From NCBI RefSeq assembly GCF_003711225.1, contig NZ_CP031030.1, forward strand, positions 3,596,001 through 3,660,000: a DNA stretch of 64,000 bases, in the 5' to 3' direction. Source of the DNA: Runella sp. SP2 (GTDB taxonomy: Bacteria; Bacteroidota; Bacteroidia; Cytophagales; Spirosomataceae). Position 1 is the first letter of the stretch; each line of letters starts with the position of its first letter. This document shows positions 16,489 through 24,121 of this stretch, one piece after another. Made by a program: the position numbers and the translations under genes. The notes below the pieces were generated by a model that was given only the letters and a program-made list of their open reading frames with translations, did no database searches and was not told the DNA's origin.

Positions 16489-16911
16489 TTACGAGCGCCA
16501 AGGAAAACCTCCACTTCTCGTACAAATTATGTAGCGGATAAAATTTTTACCACTATCTGTTGCATTGTTAGTTTTGAGTTTTGCTATTTTGGGTAAACCA
16601 AACGTTTTTCTCATATCACCTCCATAGGTTGGCCCTAACAAACTAAACAAAGCGGTATTTTGATTTATGTCCATTAATTGACCATCACAGAATGACCAAC
16701 CGTTCGGTGCAAAATCTGTTGCAGTTGGATAAATAAAACCCAAGTAAAAATCTTCATGGTCTTCTGTAGCAACGAAATATGAAATCGTATTATCATATTC
16801 ATCATAGACCATATCAGGTATATTCGGCGTACCATTTTCGCCGTTGCAAAGGGCCCAGCCTTTGGGAGTAAAATTTCCTGCGAAAAGCGCAATTTGTCCT
16901 TTTCTTGCCAT
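16489..16911 (-). CDS. Tail-collar / microcystin-dependent-protein-like protein
   Basis: A 140-residue protein related to the phage tail collar family (MdpB-type). It carries two collar-like segments: an N-terminal GNFTPKGWALCNGENG and a C-terminal DFAPNGWSFCDGQLMDINQN followed by ALFSLLGPTYGGDMRKTFGLPK, the standard W-x-C-x-G and TYGG...F-LP motifs. It ends RYIICTRSGGFPWRS, matching the end of the next gene. There is no signal peptide. In bacteria such proteins often occur as small clusters outside prophages; function is not established. Confidence 0.82.
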   Translation of the reverse strand: MARKGQIALFAGNFTPKGWALCNGENGTPNIPDMVYDEYDNTISYFVATEDHEDFYLGFIYPTATDFAPNGWSFCDGQLMDINQNTALFSLLGPTYGGDMRKTFGLPKIAKLKTNNATDSGKNFIRYIICTRSGGFPWRS

Positions 16912-16971
16912 TGTTGATTATTTTTTTGGTTGTAAAAAAGTAGTAGTAAGAATAAACATTTGCCATGTTGA

Positions 16972-17211
16972 CTACGAACGGGACGGGAAATCACCCTTCA
17001 CACAAATGATGTAGCGTGCATTTCCTAAATTAGGCACTTTGGGGAGAGCAAAATCTTTGTATCCATCGCCACCGTAGCGGGTTTCTAACAAACTGAATAT
17101 CGCTTCATTTCCTTGAATAGGCATTATTTTACCATCACAGTCTAGCCAATTCTCTGGTGTTTTTACATCAGTACAAAGCGTCATTGTGCCTATAAAATCA
17201 TTAAAATACAT
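16972..17211 (-). CDS. Short tail-collar-like protein
   Basis: A 79-residue single-module relative of the downstream gene. It shows GTMTLCTDVKTPENWLDCDG, IPIQGNEAIFSLLETRYGG-type residues (actual: MPIQGNEAIFSLLETRYGG) and ends ARYIICVKGDFPSRS. It lacks the second module seen in the 140-residue neighbour, so it is either a minimal collar protein or a truncated copy. The frame stays open upstream of the ATG at 17211 into the repeat at 17233-17261, but no credible start lies there. The 60-base gap to the next gene and shared direction suggest cotranscription. Confidence 0.75.
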   Translation of the reverse strand: MYFNDFIGTMTLCTDVKTPENWLDCDGKIMPIQGNEAIFSLLETRYGGDGYKDFALPKVPNLGNARYIICVKGDFPSRS

Positions 17212-17232
17212 AAAACTAAAATTTAGAATAGT

Positions 17233-17261
17233 GCCGCCATTATCGCATTTTGGCTTTGCGT
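17233..17261. repeat. 29-bp direct repeat, copy A
   Basis: This stretch matches 18771-18799 in 26 of 29 positions and in the same orientation. It lies between the short collar gene and the DUF2505-like gene. Together the copies bracket the two genes at 17273-18739. Confidence 0.6.
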
Positions 17262-17272
17262 TTGACTCAACT

Positions 17273-17767
17273 TCAGCCAGCAGTTAATTGATTGTAGAAA
17301 ACTGCTTTAGCCTCATTATCTGTTCTAATTTGCTTCTCAAATACACTGTCCATAAGACTGCCTACTCCAAAGACCTTAATCTCTACAGTTACATCACTGA
17401 TAAGTCGTACTTTACTATCCCCTATTGGTTGAACACGTAGGACACCTTCAATTTTAAGCTTATCCACTAATGTACTAGGTGTCCATTTCCAGGTAAAAAG
17501 ATTGCTAGTTTTATCAAGCGTTCCTTCTTCAGTATAACGATATTCCTCTCCTATCAATTTAGCAAGTGGGTCAGGAAAATTCATTTTAGGTTTTACACCT
17601 AATTTCTGAAAAAACCTTGTGCTTAATTCTGATTGATTTACAACTTGAATATCTATAACACCTAAAGAGTTCAAGTATAGATTTTCAATCGTTGGTTTGT
17701 CAAAGAAAATTGTCCAAAACCTATCTGGTGTGCAATTAATCTCGTGAGTGGTTGTAAATTTTGACAT
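17273..17767 (-). CDS. DUF2505-like / START-fold (SRPBCC) protein
   Basis: A 164-residue protein beginning FTTTHEINCTPDRFWTIFFDKPTIENLY, the typical first strand and helix of polyketide-cyclase/START-like folds, and continuing with KWTPSTLVDKLKIEGVLRV and a long C-terminal helix (SVFEKQIRTDNEAKAVF). It resembles DUF2505, a family of unknown function expected to bind a hydrophobic ligand. No signal peptide. Codon use is more AT-rich than in the flanking housekeeping genes, which with the flanking direct repeats hints at acquisition. Confidence 0.7.
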   Translation of the reverse strand: MSKFTTTHEINCTPDRFWTIFFDKPTIENLYLNSLGVIDIQVVNQSELSTRFFQKLGVKPKMNFPDPLAKLIGEEYRYTEEGTLDKTSNLFTWKWTPSTLVDKLKIEGVLRVQPIGDSKVRLISDVTVEIKVFGVGSLMDSVFEKQIRTDNEAKAVFYNQLTAG

Positions 17768-17845
17768 TTGTTTAATTGAATTATAACACTAAAAATAAAT
17801 TCATAAACTATCCAACAATAAAGAACTCAAAAAGTCTTTATTACT

Positions 17846-18739
17846 TTAATTAGATTCATACCTACGTACAAACACATTCAACATATTATCCCGTAGTGTC
17901 TTAATTGTGTCTTTTATAGTTACATTTTCATCTAAATTCATCTCATGAAATTCTCGATAAAAATCAAAATGATGATGAAAATACTGAGCTGCGACAACCT
18001 CATTTGAACTTGGTAAAATTTTCTTAATAATAGTATCATCGTCATAGGGTTTACCACCAGCTAAACTATTTATAATGTCTATAATCACCTCTTTGTATGG
18101 GGCAATTTTTTCGAGCTGTTCCGCTTTTACTCTTTCCATATCTTCAAGGTATTCATTACGATACCTTTTAGCACATTCAACAGCTTCTATTCTGCTTCTG
18201 TCGCAATAAAGCCCAGCGTCTTCCCACCCTTGTGGGATTTCAACTGTTGCTATCCAAACTTTGTACTCTCCTTTGTTATTAGTAACAACTATATAATTTG
18301 TGTATAGTTGATAACTCTCATCATTAAAGCCATAGCAATACTTTTTGATAAAACTCATCTGAAAGTCCAACCACTCTTTAAGAAGTTTTTTGGTTATTTT
18401 GAGCCCTCTTTTAGCTTTATAAAATGACTCAGACTCTGGGTATTCAACAAAATCTGTAAGCACCCAAGCATTTTGCATAGTAGGAGTAGTGTCAGGGGAC
18501 AAAATGTTAGCTTTAACCCCATCGACAAGAAATATCCACAACTTTTCTGTGTTAATATACTCAATAGCAATTTCATTTAAAATCATTTCAATCGCATCCA
18601 ACTCATCCCCTTTCGCAACTACCAATAAGTTGGGGGTTGTGGTATCGATGAACCATTGTAACGTTCTATTGGAAACTTCAAAGTTTGGGGAAGGATTCGA
18701 TATTCTTACGATTAAGTTGTTTAAAAGGTAATTTTCCAT
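17846..18739 (-). CDS. Unrecognised AT-rich hypothetical protein
   Basis: A 297-residue soluble protein that I do not recognise. It is predicted to be mixed alpha/beta at the N-terminus (NLLVVAKGDELDAIEMILNE, LWIFLVDGVKANIL), with a middle section rich in aromatic residues (KKYCYGFNDESYQLYTNYIV) and a helical charged C-terminal half (AKRYRNEYLEDMERVKAEQLEK). No signal peptide, membrane helix or catalytic motif was seen. It is 78 bases upstream of the DUF2505-like gene on the same strand, and both lie between the 29-bp repeats. Confidence 0.7.
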   Translation of the reverse strand: MENYLLNNLIVRISNPSPNFEVSNRTLQWFIDTTTPNLLVVAKGDELDAIEMILNEIAIEYINTEKLWIFLVDGVKANILSPDTTPTMQNAWVLTDFVEYPESESFYKAKRGLKITKKLLKEWLDFQMSFIKKYCYGFNDESYQLYTNYIVVTNNKGEYKVWIATVEIPQGWEDAGLYCDRSRIEAVECAKRYRNEYLEDMERVKAEQLEKIAPYKEVIIDIINSLAGGKPYDDDTIIKKILPSSNEVVAAQYFHHHFDFYREFHEMNLDENVTIKDTIKTLRDNMLNVFVRRYESN

Positions 18740-18770
18740 TAATGATTTATATTTAAAATAATGGGTACTG

Positions 18771-18799
18771 GCCGCTGTTATCGTATTTTGGCTTTGCGT
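18771..18799. repeat. 29-bp direct repeat, copy B
   Basis: The second copy of the repeat at 17233-17261 (26/29 matches). It lies within a 43-codon minus-strand stretch without stops (about 18756-18884), in frame after the cold-shock gene's stop, ending FDAKPKYDNSGQYPLF. Copy A also reads AKPKCDNGG in one frame, so the repeat may derive from a coding 3' end. Confidence 0.6.
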
Positions 18800-18884
18800 C
18801 GAATTTCAAAAAGTCATTTATATTCCGAAAAATAGCTTTATCATACAGATAAGGAAGATTAACCTTTAATAGCTGCCACTTATT

Positions 18885-19098
18885 TTAACAACATTTTTTA
18901 GCTTGGATTCCTTTTGGCCCTTCAATCACCTCAAAATACAACTCTATCGCCTTCGCTAAGGGTTCTAAACCCTTCCATTAAGAGAGCAGTATGTTGCACA
19001 AATACATCCGCCCCTCTTTCAGGTACAATGAACCCATAGCCTTTGGCCTCATTAAACCATTTAACAACTCCTTCTTCTTGTCTTCCTTCTTCTCTCAT
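18885..19098 (-). pseudogene. Cold-shock protein gene with a +1 frameshift
   Basis: From ATG at 19098 the minus strand encodes a CSD start with extra charged residues, then [19 protein letters not shown] (RNP1-like KGYGFI) and [11 protein letters not shown] (RNP2-like), reaching GDRVVF. There a run of four A on the plus strand (18933-18936) shifts the frame into a stop. Removing one base restores EVIEGPKGIQAKKCC and a TAA at 18885, a normal ~70-residue cold-shock protein. So this is a recent pseudogene, a sequencing error, or a slippage-regulated gene. By family it would bind single-stranded RNA/DNA. Confidence 0.8.
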
Positions 19099-19406
19099 TT
19101 TCAATTTATTTTAAAGTGAATAAATATGATTTTCTGGTTATTTTAAACAAAGCACTTATGCCTAATAAAGTCACCTTTATGGCCATTAAAACATAAATTC
19201 GTGTCTTTTTTCTAAAAAAATACACCCTAGGTTAGTTGCAACATTTAAAGTCTTACTTTTGTGGTAGCTTACGCTCTGCTGTTGTGATAACAAACATATA
19301 AGCCTATGCAGAAGAAAGAAAATCGAAAAATCGAAAGATGACAAACCCTTCGATTTTGCTGACGAAACTGCCTATCTCACTTGTGAAAAACCAGTAACTC
19401 ATTCTT
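19099..19406 (+). promoter_or_regulatory. Intergenic region with promoter of the LytTR regulator
   Basis: This 308-bp spacer separates the divergent cold-shock pseudogene and LytTR regulator. A TACTTTTG box at 19254-19261 fits the Bacteroidota -7 element, with TTG at 19236-19238 as a weak -33 at a slightly short spacing of 15. Transcription would start near 19268, leaving a ~140-base leader before the ATG at 19407. That leader has a repeated aaatcgaaa motif near 19319-19338. No gene was found in it. Confidence 0.45.
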
Positions 19407-20114
19407 ATGAAAATTAACACTCTGATTATTGACGACTCTCCCGACTGGCGAGATATACTCACGCGTTTGGTCAAGATGAACCCACTTCTCAACCTTGTTG
19501 CCGCTTGTGAATCAGCCCTAGAAGCTTACGACTACATCGCCAACGCCTCTATACACCTGATAATTAGCGACATTGAAATGTCGCCAATTTCTGGGTTAGA
19601 GTTTATCAAAAATTTAAACAGTCCCCCTCTGGTTATTTTTGTCACAGCCCATCAGAACTATGCTTTAGATTGTTACGAAGTCTCCCCGCTTGATTTTTTG
19701 GTAAAACCTATTGAGCCTCCTCGGTTCTTTAAAAGCATCGAAAAAGCCCGCCAACGATTGACCGAAGCCCCCGAAGCCGTCGAACCATATTTTTACATTT
19801 GGGAAAATAAGGCATACGTACAAATTCATTATAAGGACGTGCTATACATCAAAGCCGAAGGAAATTTTGTTCAGATTGTCACCCCCGAACAGGTATTTAT
19901 GCCCGCAGGGACAATTACCAAATTGGAAGAGAAACTTAAACCAGACATATTTTTACGCGTACATCGTTCTTTTTTGGTACATCGCAATGCCATTGCTAAA
20001 GTGGGAAGAAATGAAGTCGTGCTACGGGCAGGGCAAGAGATTCCGATTGGTGATCAATACCGCAACAAAATCAATCAAAAGCAAATTGAGGCCTATGCGG
20101 TTTTGCGGGGCTAA
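19407..20114 (+). CDS. LytTR-family two-component response regulator
   Basis: A 235-residue regulator. The receiver domain is intact: acidic pair in INTLIIDDSPDW, phosphoacceptor D55 in LIISDIEMSP, Thr in FVTAHQNYAL and Lys in DFLVKPIEPPRF. From about residue 135 follows a LytTR DNA-binding domain (YVQIHYKDVLYIKAEGNFVQI, DIFLRVHRSFLVHRNAI). By family it would be phosphorylated by a LytS/YehU-type histidine kinase and bind paired LytTR boxes. No kinase gene is adjacent. A bidirectional terminator follows. Confidence 0.93.
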   Translation: MKINTLIIDDSPDWRDILTRLVKMNPLLNLVAACESALEAYDYIANASIHLIISDIEMSPISGLEFIKNLNSPPLVIFVTAHQNYALDCYEVSPLDFLVKPIEPPRFFKSIEKARQRLTEAPEAVEPYFYIWENKAYVQIHYKDVLYIKAEGNFVQIVTPEQVFMPAGTITKLEEKLKPDIFLRVHRSFLVHRNAIAKVGRNEVVLRAGQEIPIGDQYRNKINQKQIEAYAVLRG

Positions 20115-20158
20115 TTTAATCAGCCTCAAGGGTGAACTTGAGGTGGCACTTTTAAACA

Positions 20159-20193
20159 AAAAACCCTCAAATTTCGTCAATTTGAGGGTTTTT
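20159..20193. terminator. Bidirectional terminator between LytTR gene and tmRNA
   Basis: A stem of about 14 bp (aaaaccctcaaat / atttgagggtttt, arms about 20159-20172 and 20180-20193) with a 7-base loop has A/T tracts on both sides. It ends the plus-strand LytTR transcript and, on the minus strand, the tmRNA precursor. Confidence 0.88.
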
Positions 20194-20194
20194 G

Positions 20195-20566
20195 TGGAGT
20201 CGGCGGGAGTCGAACCCGCGTCCAGAACAAGGAAACCGTACGCCTTCTACACGCTTAGTTTTGATTTGATTTTCGAGCTTCGGTAAGGTTCAAAACAGAC
20301 CTGAGCCAATGCCTTATTTGCTGGTGTCTTACCGCGTGTTAGCAACGTTAGCGCGGCCAGTCTCGCGGTTCGACGCCCCTTGACCCAACCAGCAAGACGG
20401 AAGTTGGAGGAACGATGGCTAATGGTTAATCACTCCGGATTAAGCAGCCATAGCGTAGCTATAATTGCCAGCTATTGTTTATGCGTGTTTTTAACAGGAC
20501 TCGCGCACACGTCCCGACGTGCTTATACGTATTGCTTCAACTCGCTGTCAAAACCAAGGCGACCCC
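20195..20566 (-). ncRNA. ssrA: Transfer-messenger RNA (tmRNA)
   Basis: A one-piece tmRNA on the minus strand. The 5' end GGGGTCGCC lies at 20566 and pairs with GACTCC near the 3' end (20196-20201). The TpsiC arm appears as GCGGGTTCGACTCCCGC. CCA is not encoded in full. The tag frame lies at about 20440-20469 and reads GGC-AAT-TAT-AGC-TAC-GCT-ATG-GCT-GCT-TAA, giving GNYSYAMAA after the charged alanine. The pairing of tRNA-like ends plus the YAMAA-type tag makes the call firm. It rescues stalled ribosomes with SmpB. Confidence 0.96.
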
Positions 20567-20630
20567 TTCGAGTTGGTTTTAGGCTAACAGAAATGCTTGT
20601 TAAAAAAGTTCAAGCTTTCTGTTTTTCTTT

Positions 20631-20790
20631 TGGATTTCTTCCAATTAAATATCGGGACTAGAACGCAGTGGGTCGGGTTGTGAGCAACCCTCTTCACGTT
20701 TGGATTTCTTCCAATGCACTATTGAGACAATTACGCAATCAGTCGGGTTGTGAGCAACCCTCTTCACGTTTGTGAGCAACCCTCCTCACT
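20631..20790. repeat. 70-bp tandem repeats upstream of ssrA
   Basis: Two units (20631-20700 and 20701-20770) share tggatttcttccaat at the start and gtcgggttgtgagcaaccc plus tcttcacgtt at the end, with a more variable centre. A third, partial unit (tgtgagcaaccct-ctcac) follows at 20771-20790. Each unit holds a small hairpin (gggttg-tgag-caaccc). They lie between the tmRNA 5' end and the stop of the PQQ-propeller gene, which is transcribed toward ssrA. Confidence 0.8.
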
Positions 20791-20797
20791 CTCTTTT

Positions 20798-21925
20798 TTA
20801 TTGCTGAAGGCCGCTTACACCCGAAAAATAGGTTTTGGCCGAACTACTCAACACCGCCGCCGATGAATATACCGCGCCTCCAGTTTGAAATTCCCATTTT
20901 TTGGCACCCGACTGGACGTCAACGGCAAAAAAGCGCCCGTCGATTCCTCCTACGTAAGCCAAACTATCCGTCACTACGGGCGAGGCTTGGATGCGATTGG
21001 TGGACCATGTCTCCCACTTCTTAGCGCCCGTTTTGGCATCTACTGCGTACATTTTGTGGTCGTTGCTCGCCACATATACCACGCCATTGCTTACCGACGG
21101 TGAAGACAAAACTGGTCCATCTGTTCTAAATTCCCAAATTTTAGCACCCGTTTGGCTATTTACTGCGTATAATTTTCGGTCAAAACTACCAATATACAGA
21201 CTCCCGCCCGATACTGTAGGCGACGAACTCACTTCTCCTCCCGTCGAGAAATTCCATTTTTTAGCCCCCGTTTCAGCATCAAGTGCATAGACGTTGTAAT
21301 CATTGCTACCGACATACACCACTCCATCTACCACCGACGGCGACGAATCTACGCCCGCTCCCGTACCGAACTCCCACAGTTTTGTTCCTTTTTTGGCATC
21401 GAGGGCATACAAATTATTGAAACCACCTACATATACTTTACCATTCACGACCGTCGGCGACGAAATACTGATTCCATCGGCTACAAACTCCCATTGCTTT
21501 GCTCCTGTTACGACATCCAAGGCGTATAGTTTTGAGGTAAAATTCGACGTTCCCCCCATTCCTACATAGACTGTATTCCCCGAAACTGTGGGTGCGGATG
21601 AAATACCCATATCCAGCGCAAACTCCCATACTTTTGCGCCCGTTTTTAAGTCAACCGCGTAAATATTTTGGTCCGAACTGCCAACAATCGCCATCCCAAT
21701 GGCCAAGGTTGGCGAAGAGTGAACCGTGCCTTTGGTGGCAAACTCCCACAATTTGGCGCCCGTTTTGGAGTTAAGTGCGTATAATTTATTGTCACTGCTT
21801 CCAACAAACACCGCATCAATTCCCCTTGGCATGGGGTCTTCTTTTTTGGAACAATGGGTGAAAATTTGAAAAGCGGCAAAGGTTGCTGCTGCCAAAAATG
21901 AACGAGTGGCTATTGATTTTTTCAT
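20798..21925 (-). CDS. PQQ-like beta-propeller lipoprotein
   Basis: A 375-residue protein with an N-terminal export signal ending at a cysteine (IFTHCSKKED), probably a lipoprotein although the lipobox is atypical. The rest is eight repeats of about 38 residues with the PQQ-enzyme-like pattern VYVGS-D--LYALDA-TGAK-WEF---G-V-SSP-V (for example LYALNSKTGAKLWEF), expected to form an eight-bladed propeller. No catalytic dehydrogenase residues are visible, so a BamB-like scaffold or binding role is more likely. The ATG at 21925 is chosen; the longer frame has a TTG start and non-homologous residues. Confidence 0.88.
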   Translation of the reverse strand: MKKSIATRSFLAAATFAAFQIFTHCSKKEDPMPRGIDAVFVGSSDNKLYALNSKTGAKLWEFATKGTVHSSPTLAIGMAIVGSSDQNIYAVDLKTGAKVWEFALDMGISSAPTVSGNTVYVGMGGTSNFTSKLYALDVVTGAKQWEFVADGISISSPTVVNGKVYVGGFNNLYALDAKKGTKLWEFGTGAGVDSSPSVVDGVVYVGSNDYNVYALDAETGAKKWNFSTGGEVSSSPTVSGGSLYIGSFDRKLYAVNSQTGAKIWEFRTDGPVLSSPSVSNGVVYVASNDHKMYAVDAKTGAKKWETWSTNRIQASPVVTDSLAYVGGIDGRFFAVDVQSGAKKWEFQTGGAVYSSAAVLSSSAKTYFSGVSGLQQ

Positions 21926-21976
21926 GTACAAAAAGATAGACGAGACGTTTTGTTGTCTAACGACTTTGCTGGTCAA

Positions 21977-22669
21977 TTAGTATGATTTGGGTTTGGGCGT
22001 AGTAGCCATAAAATCTTTCAAGTAAAAAGGCTCAAAAGCAGCCACTTCTTCAAATTGCTGATCTTGAAAGCGTTTCCAAGCCAGTTGTCCCACCGTTTTG
22101 GCCGAAGGAAAAATCGCGGCTGCAGGAAAATGAGCATTCGGATTTTGTCCCAATATCCGCTGGCATTTTTCGGCACCATCGCCAAAGAAAACCACCGAAC
22201 GCTCCGTAAGTAATTCATGAAAAGACTGTTCATCAATAATTTTGGCTTGGGTCGCTTCCACAAAATGCAGTTCGGCGTCCAGCACTGCACAATACACTTC
22301 CATACGGCGAGCATCTAGCATCGGACAAAACAAGTAATTGGCAGGAAAAAACGACTTTAACTGTAGCGTCATCGCCTCTAGGGTATTGACACTTATCAAA
22401 GGTTTATCTAACGCAAAACACAACCCTTTGGCCGTCGAGACAGCTATTCGCAGCCCCGTGTAAGAGCCTGGACCTTTTGCTACGGCAAAGGCATCGACAT
22501 CAACAAGCTGAAATCCAGCCTGTTCTACGGCATTGTAAATCAAAGTCGTGAGCATTCCAGAAGACGACTTTTCGGCTAGAAGGTCGTAGTTGGACAGCAA
22601 TTGGCCATCTTGGTGGAGCGCCACCGAACAGCCGCGGGTCGAAGTATCTATGCTAAGTAATAGGGGCAC
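21977..22669 (-). CDS. tsaB: tRNA threonylcarbamoyladenosine biosynthesis protein TsaB
   Basis: A 230-residue ASKHA-fold protein with LLLSIDTSTRGCSVAL at the N-terminus and VAKGPGSYTGLRIAVSTAKGL near residue 70, the TsaB signature. It is the dimerisation partner of TsaD in forming t6A37 in tRNAs. The likely start is the GTG at 22669 (V-PLLLSIDTS), because no ATG precedes the homologous region and upstream sequence overlaps the divergent mpl promoter. It is 51 bases upstream of the PQQ-propeller gene on the same strand. Confidence 0.93.
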   Translation of the reverse strand: MPLLLSIDTSTRGCSVALHQDGQLLSNYDLLAEKSSSGMLTTLIYNAVEQAGFQLVDVDAFAVAKGPGSYTGLRIAVSTAKGLCFALDKPLISVNTLEAMTLQLKSFFPANYLFCPMLDARRMEVYCAVLDAELHFVEATQAKIIDEQSFHELLTERSVVFFGDGAEKCQRILGQNPNAHFPAAAIFPSAKTVGQLAWKRFQDQQFEEVAAFEPFYLKDFMATTPKPKSY

Positions 22670-22683
22670 TTTACAGATTAACG

Positions 22684-22713
22684 TTTGAAGTTTACAGTTT
22701 ACAGTTATTTTTG
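22684..22713 (+). promoter_or_regulatory. Promoter of mpl
   Basis: TTTG at 22684-22687, an 18-base spacer and TAttTTTG at 22706-22713 match the Bacteroidota housekeeping promoter closely. Transcription would start near 22720, 19 bases before the mpl ATG. The region includes overlapping tttacag repeats (22691-22704) and begins 15 bases from the divergent tsaB GTG. Confidence 0.72.
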
Positions 22714-22738
22714 CAAACTTAATTATTCGCCCTTCAAA

Positions 22739-24106
22739 ATGAGTCAAAAAGTTCACTTTATCGCCATCGGTGGTAGCGTAATGCACAATTTAGCCATTGC
22801 CCTCCACCGTCAGGGTTATCAAATTACGGGTTCGGACGACGAAATCTATGACCCAGCGTCTTCAAGACTCCAAAAATTAGGTTTGCTTCCTGCTGAAATC
22901 GGCTGGTTTCCCGAAAAAATTCACCAAGGACTTGATGCCGTCATTCTCGGAATGCACGCCCGAAAAGACAATCCCGAACTCGCACGTGCCCAAGAATTAG
23001 GAATACCAATTTATTCTTATCCAGAATATATTTACCAACAAAGTCAGAACAAACAGCGCGTGGTGATTGCGGGCAGTCACGGCAAAACGACCATCACATC
23101 AATCATACTCCACGCTTTGCGCGTCAACAACCGCCAGTTCGATTACTTGGTTGGCGCTCAATTGGAGGGATTTGAAACAATGGTCAAACTTACCAAGTCA
23201 GCGCCTTTAATCGTCGTTGAAGGAGATGAATACCCTGCTTCTCCTACCGACCTTGCCCCTAAGTTTTTGCACTATCATCCTCACATTGCGCTTATTAGCG
23301 GTATTGCCTGGGACCATTACAACGTATTCCCTACGTGGGAAGGGTACGTTCAACAATTTGAACAATTGGCAGATTCCTTGTCAAAATCTGGGGTGTTGGT
23401 CTTTGACGAAACCGACGATATGCTCGATGTCATTGGCAAAAATGAGCGCGTGGACGTACGCCCAGTTCCTTACAATGTTCATCCGCACAAGATTGTCAAT
23501 GGTCAAACGTTTTTGACAACGCAAGCCTACGGGGATGTTCCTTTGTTGATTTTTGGGGAACACAACATGAAAAATATTAGCGGGGCTTTGGCCGTATGCG
23601 AAGAAGTAGGACTCACACAAGAGCAATTTTACCGCGCCATCCAGACGTTTAAAGGAGCGGCGAATCGCATGGAAACCTTGGCTAAAAACGCTCATTCGGC
23701 CGCGTTCAAAGACTTTGCCCATGCACCTTCTAAAGTAGAAGCTACCACCAAAGCCGCAAAATCGCAATTCCCAACGCGCGAATTGGTTGCCTGCGTAGAA
23801 TTGCATACCTTTAGTAGTTTGAATAAAAACTTTTTGGGACAATACGCCCACAAACTCGACGCTGCCGACGTAGCAGTCGTGTATTACAACCCCCATACAC
23901 TCGCCCACAAGCGCCTTGAGCCAATCGAACCAGAAGAGGTAAAAGCCGCTTTCCAGCGCCCATCGCTCGAAGTATTTACCGATAAAGACGCTTTACAAGC
24001 TTTCCTGACCTCGTTGTCATGGAAAAATAAAAACTTACTTATGATGAGTTCGGGTACGTTTGGAGGATTAGAATTGAAGGGATTAGCATCACAGATTATT
24101 ACCTGA
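22739..24106 (+). CDS. mpl: UDP-N-acetylmuramate:L-Ala-gamma-D-Glu-meso-DAP ligase
   Basis: A 455-residue Mur ligase family enzyme that recycles murein tripeptide onto UDP-MurNAc. The N-terminus VHFIAIGGSVMHNLAIAL is characteristic of Mpl. The ATP loop is GSHGKTTITSIILHAL near residue 110, followed by VVEGDEYPASPTDLAPKFLHY, and the C-terminal domain contains KDFAHAPSKVEATTKA. Length fits Mpl. The ATG at 22739 is favoured by the promoter at 22684 and homology. It is 15 bases upstream of the kinase-fold gene. Confidence 0.93.
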   Translation: MSQKVHFIAIGGSVMHNLAIALHRQGYQITGSDDEIYDPASSRLQKLGLLPAEIGWFPEKIHQGLDAVILGMHARKDNPELARAQELGIPIYSYPEYIYQQSQNKQRVVIAGSHGKTTITSIILHALRVNNRQFDYLVGAQLEGFETMVKLTKSAPLIVVEGDEYPASPTDLAPKFLHYHPHIALISGIAWDHYNVFPTWEGYVQQFEQLADSLSKSGVLVFDETDDMLDVIGKNERVDVRPVPYNVHPHKIVNGQTFLTTQAYGDVPLLIFGEHNMKNISGALAVCEEVGLTQEQFYRAIQTFKGAANRMETLAKNAHSAAFKDFAHAPSKVEATTKAAKSQFPTRELVACVELHTFSSLNKNFLGQYAHKLDAADVAVVYYNPHTLAHKRLEPIEPEEVKAAFQRPSLEVFTDKDALQAFLTSLSWKNKNLLMMSSGTFGGLELKGLASQIIT

Positions 24107-24121
24107 ATATAAAGCAACGCC

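Noticed and set aside
16489-17211. Prophage
   Set aside because: The collar-like genes stand alone; there is no capsid, terminase, portal, integrase or lysis gene nearby.
20631-20790. Possible CRISPR array
   Set aside because: Only two full units of 70 bp with no short identical repeat/spacer pattern and no cas genes; it is a tandem repeat.
20798-21925. PQQ-dependent alcohol or glucose dehydrogenase
   Set aside because: The protein is only a propeller of short repeats without the Trp-docking, disulfide and catalytic Asp features.
23381-23908. Minus-strand frame of 175 codons within mpl
   Set aside because: It lies opposite the strongly conserved Mpl frame and shows no recognisable motif.
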